Source: Candidatus Bathyarchaeia archaeon (GTDB lineage Archaea; Thermoproteota; Bathyarchaeia; 40CM-2-53-6; CALIRQ01). Taken from it: 64,000 nucleotides of DNA. Positions 62,096 to 64,000 of the stretch are shown piece after piece (position 1 is the first letter of the stretch; the number at the start of each line of letters is the position of its first letter). Location: contig JAWBRV010000007.1 of NCBI GenBank assembly GCA_038843675.1, positions 1 through 64,000 of the forward strand. The letters are read 5' to 3'. The position numbers and the translations under genes were made by a program. Under the pieces are notes generated by a model that saw nothing but the letters and a program-made list of their open reading frames with translations, ran no database searches and was not told where the DNA came from.

Positions 62096-62727
62096 GTCGA
62101 TCGACCTTGAAATGGAAAGGGCTAGGAAGGGGTGGCGAAAAGACGAGAAGCCCCGAGATGCGGGCTTCGTGAAGTAAAGGAATGCGAAATCGCGAGGAGG
62201 GGAGATCGCCATTCGCGAGGGTTTGCGATCAATATGATCCCAATGCCGAAATTATCAAGTTTGGCTGAAGTGGTATAAGGGCCTATTCAAGGGCAGTAAC
62301 CCGTGAGAGGGTTCGAAGCCATGGGGGGTGAACGACGGAATTTGAGAATTGCATTCGGAAAGAAGATCCTTTTGGACAAGCAGCTGCTTGAGCCGAGGAG
62401 GGTTGGGCGGTTCGGGAGGCCCCATCTGGGGCGGAGGCCGGGGATAGGATGGGCCGACTTGGCCTTATAGAGATCCCAATGGATGAAGATTCTTTTGAAG
62501 GCTGAAGGTTGGATATAACGTTCCGATGACTGATGCCATCATGGCGGCAACATATTTTAAAATAAGGATCCGGATTTCGCGGTTATGCCAAGCTTTTGAT
62601 AAAAAGGGAACTGCGGGGGAATGAGGGGGCATGAGGCGTTGGACGATGCAACCTTCCCAATGGAAGGGGGTGAATGGCATAAAGAGCCGTTGCCAACCTC
62701 CCAATGGATTTCAAGGGTCGCGGGACT
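62096..62727 (+). pseudogene. Gene-poor stretch with a possible transposase remnant
   Basis: About 630 bp without an intact gene. Between about 62267 and 62469 two plus-strand frames contain pieces like the C-terminus of a DDE transposase/integrase core: KWYKGLFKGSNP, then GFEAMGGERRNLRIAFG and GRPHLGRRPGIGW, where YNxxRPHxxLGGxTPA is usual. The pieces are interrupted by a stop and frameshifts and no terminal repeats were found. Low confidence; otherwise simply non-coding. Confidence 0.25.
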
Positions 62728-63501
62728 CTAGATATCGATCGCCGATAAATCCTTGGGGAGTATGACCTCCCCGCCGAACCTCGCCGCCGCCTGCCTCCTT
62801 ATCAATCTCTCCTTCCCGAAGCAGGCGCTCCCGATGTGGAATAGGGCGAGCCTCCTCGCCCCAGCCCTTTCGGCATCATCGCCCGCATCCCCCGCCGTCG
62901 AATGGCCTTGGGAGTGGGCCTCCTCGGCCCGATCGTCCGGGTAGGTGGAGTCGTGGAAGAATATATCGGCCCTCCTGCCCAAGGCGACCGCGTTCGAGCA
63001 GGGCCTAGTATCGCCCGTATAAGCGAATATCCTCCTCGGCCTCTCGGCCTCGACCCTTATGCCGTTCGCCGCGACCTTATGGTCGACCCTCAGGCATGAG
63101 GCCCTGAGCCCCTCCTCTATGAAAGGCTCGCCATCGCCCGGGAGGCCCTTGAGCTCTATTCGGAATCGGCCCGGTTTGTTAAATAGGGAGAAGGCCTCGA
63201 GGAGGCGAACGGCCCTCCATTCCTCGCCGAGCGGCAAATAAATCGGGAGCGCCTCCCTGCGCCCCTTTCTCCCGAGGAGGTGCACTAGGGCCGGCAGGCC
63301 ATATATGTGCTCTGGATGGGCATGGGTTATGAATATGCCCCATATCTCGAGCGGGCTTAGGGATAGCCTCGCCATCTTATGGGCCACCGAGCCCGGGCAA
63401 TCTATGAGTAAGTATCTGCCCCCCGCATCAAGCAGCAGGGAGGCGTTGTCCCTCCTTGGGGCCGTGGTGGCGGCCGAGGTCCCGAGCACGTAGGCCCTCA
63501 T
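62728..63501 (-). CDS. RNase Z-like metallo-beta-lactamase fold hydrolase
   Basis: 257 residues. Begins YVLGTSAATTAPRRDNASLLLDAGG as in RNase Z-like proteins; metal motif THAHPEHIYGL (HxHxDH with Glu for Asp), FAYTGDTRPC, FFHDSTYPDD, then HSTAGDAGDDAERAGARRLALFHIG. Missing parts of the RNase Z exosite suggest a related arylsulfatase- or PqqB-like enzyme rather than tRNA 3' processing. Substrate unknown. Confidence 0.8.
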   Translation of the reverse strand: MRAYVLGTSAATTAPRRDNASLLLDAGGRYLLIDCPGSVAHKMARLSLSPLEIWGIFITHAHPEHIYGLPALVHLLGRKGRREALPIYLPLGEEWRAVRLLEAFSLFNKPGRFRIELKGLPGDGEPFIEEGLRASCLRVDHKVAANGIRVEAERPRRIFAYTGDTRPCSNAVALGRRADIFFHDSTYPDDRAEEAHSQGHSTAGDAGDDAERAGARRLALFHIGSACFGKERLIRRQAAARFGGEVILPKDLSAIDI

Positions 63502-63581
63502 GGCGCCCGTATCACTCGCCTACGGATCCCCTCGCTCCCCGATGCCGAATATCGCCATCGCCGAGGCCGAATGGGGCAAAT

Positions 63582-64000
63582 TTAGGGATAAACCTCCCTC
63601 TCGAAGACCTTCATTTCATGCCCGGGCAGGATGAAGTCGGCTATTTCGGCGATCCTCTCGAAGCTCTCCCAGACCTTGCCTATATCATAATACCGCCCTA
63701 TCGGCCAGAACCTCATCTTCCTCTCCGGATCCCCTTCCCAGTTCTCATAGACGAATACCGCGTCTCCCGTTATCACGTAGACGCCCTTATCCGTTTCCAC
63801 GGCGACCGATTGATGGCCCGGGGAATGGCCGGGCGTTGGGAAAACCGTTACGCCCTTCGTCACCTCCTTCTCCTTTGTTATGGTTTCGAACGGTATCTCC
63901 AAGAACGGCGGCTTCAGGCCTATGGCCAGCGCCTCGTAGGATCTATAATATGGCGGTATCGGGGCGATGGCGAAGCTTAGCTCATCCCTATGGACTATGA
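63582..64000 (-). CDS. Metallo-beta-lactamase fold hydrolase (AHL lactonase-like), N-terminus cut by window edge
   Basis: The frame is open from 63582 to the right edge (at least 139 codons). Visible: VHRDELSFAIAPIPPYYRSYEAL, then PTPGHSPGHQSVAVETDKG with the metal-binding His, TGDAVFVYENW and the final FILPGHEMKVFE. This matches N-acyl-homoserine-lactonase-like members of the fold. The HxHxDH motif lies beyond the window. Confidence 0.75.
   Translation of the reverse strand, partial: IVHRDELSFAIAPIPPYYRSYEALAIGLKPPFLEIPFETITKEKEVTKGVTVFPTPGHSPGHQSVAVETDKGVYVITGDAVFVYENWEGDPERKMRFWPIGRYYDIGKVWESFERIAEIADFILPGHEMKVFEREVYP

Noticed and set aside
62465-62704. 79-codon minus-strand ORF
   Set aside because: Composition is unlike the neighbouring genes and nothing in it is recognisable.
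62728-63501. Calling the MBL gene true tRNA 3' processing RNase Z
   Set aside because: HxHxDH is HxHxEH, and the exosite region typical of RNase Z was not found; only fold-level assignment is safe.
1-64000. CRISPR arrays, rRNA genes, intact insertion sequences
   Set aside because: No regularly spaced repeats, no rRNA-like stretches and no intact transposase with terminal repeats were seen.

Overview
The window comes from an archaeon, most likely a thermophilic member of the TACK/Thermoproteota side of the domain. Evidence: eukaryote-like ribosomal proteins (eS4, eL14, eL18, eL19, eL32), the RNase P protein Rpp29, RNA polymerase subunits Rpo3 and Rpo10, Cbf5, diphthine synthase, CTP-dependent riboflavin kinase, the archaeal mevalonate/ether-lipid genes, AT-rich TATA-like boxes with frequent leaderless starts, and two intron-containing tRNA genes. 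The lineage cannot be fixed further from this window.

Layout. 1-2.7 kb: left edge of a probable integrated element (truncated secreted C39-type peptidase, surface protein with a C-terminal sorting-like tail, tyrosine recombinase) beside an interrupted tRNA gene. 2.9-6.4 kb: translation and cofactor genes (diphthine synthase, DUF357, a helix-turn-helix/FAD-synthase fusion convergent with riboflavin kinase, endonuclease V, NikR). 6.5-11 kb: cell-surface genes (GT2 glycosyltransferase, a large membrane protein resembling ribophorin I, a hexapeptide acyltransferase, a DNRLRE-type surface protein). 11-24 kb: ribosomal superoperon from uL22/uS3 through SecY, adenylate kinase, the YidC-like DUF106 protein, cytidylate kinase, eL14 and cbf5. 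24-30 kb: SpoIIM-like protein, split tRNA-Ser, and the gatB-gatA-gatC-aspS operon for tRNA-dependent Asn synthesis. 30.5-32.9 kb: TrpD-like transferase, riboflavin-pathway reductase, coiled-coil protein. 33-38.7 kb: second ribosomal/RNA polymerase operon (uS13, uS4, Rpo3, eL18, uL13, uS9, Rpo10, uS2, MEMO), in which uS11 is absent from its usual place. 39-49.4 kb: isoprenoid/ether-lipid supply (mevalonate kinase, type 2 IPP isomerase, class II HMG-CoA reductase, geranylgeranyl reductase, GGGP synthase, DUF2070, G1P dehydrogenase) followed by GluRS. 49.5-61.2 kb: a likely catabolic region (SSS transporter with a small partner, M24-fold enzyme, zinc alcohol dehydrogenase, GlcD/GlcF-like oxidase, two-subunit class I hydro-lyase, HAD phosphatase, RuBisCO-superfamily protein). 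61.2-62.7 kb: decayed HepT/MntA toxin-antitoxin pair and a possible transposase scar. 62.7-64 kb: two metallo-beta-lactamase-fold genes, the last truncated.

The strongest single finding is in cbf5. The gene is split by exactly 20 nt at the codon of its catalytic aspartate. The insert forms a perfect bulge-helix-bulge motif, and removing it restores both the frame and the Leu-Asp-Pro motif, so this is a mini-intron of a protein-coding gene rather than a broken gene. Together with the introns in tRNA-Ser (two) and in the other tRNA, it points to heavy use of the tRNA-splicing endonuclease. Other leads are the RuBisCO homologue with changed phosphate-binding residues, the divergent fumarase-like beta subunit, the M24 enzyme with a lost metal ligand, the ribophorin I-like protein, and two genes whose coding-like N-termini lack an ordinary start codon.
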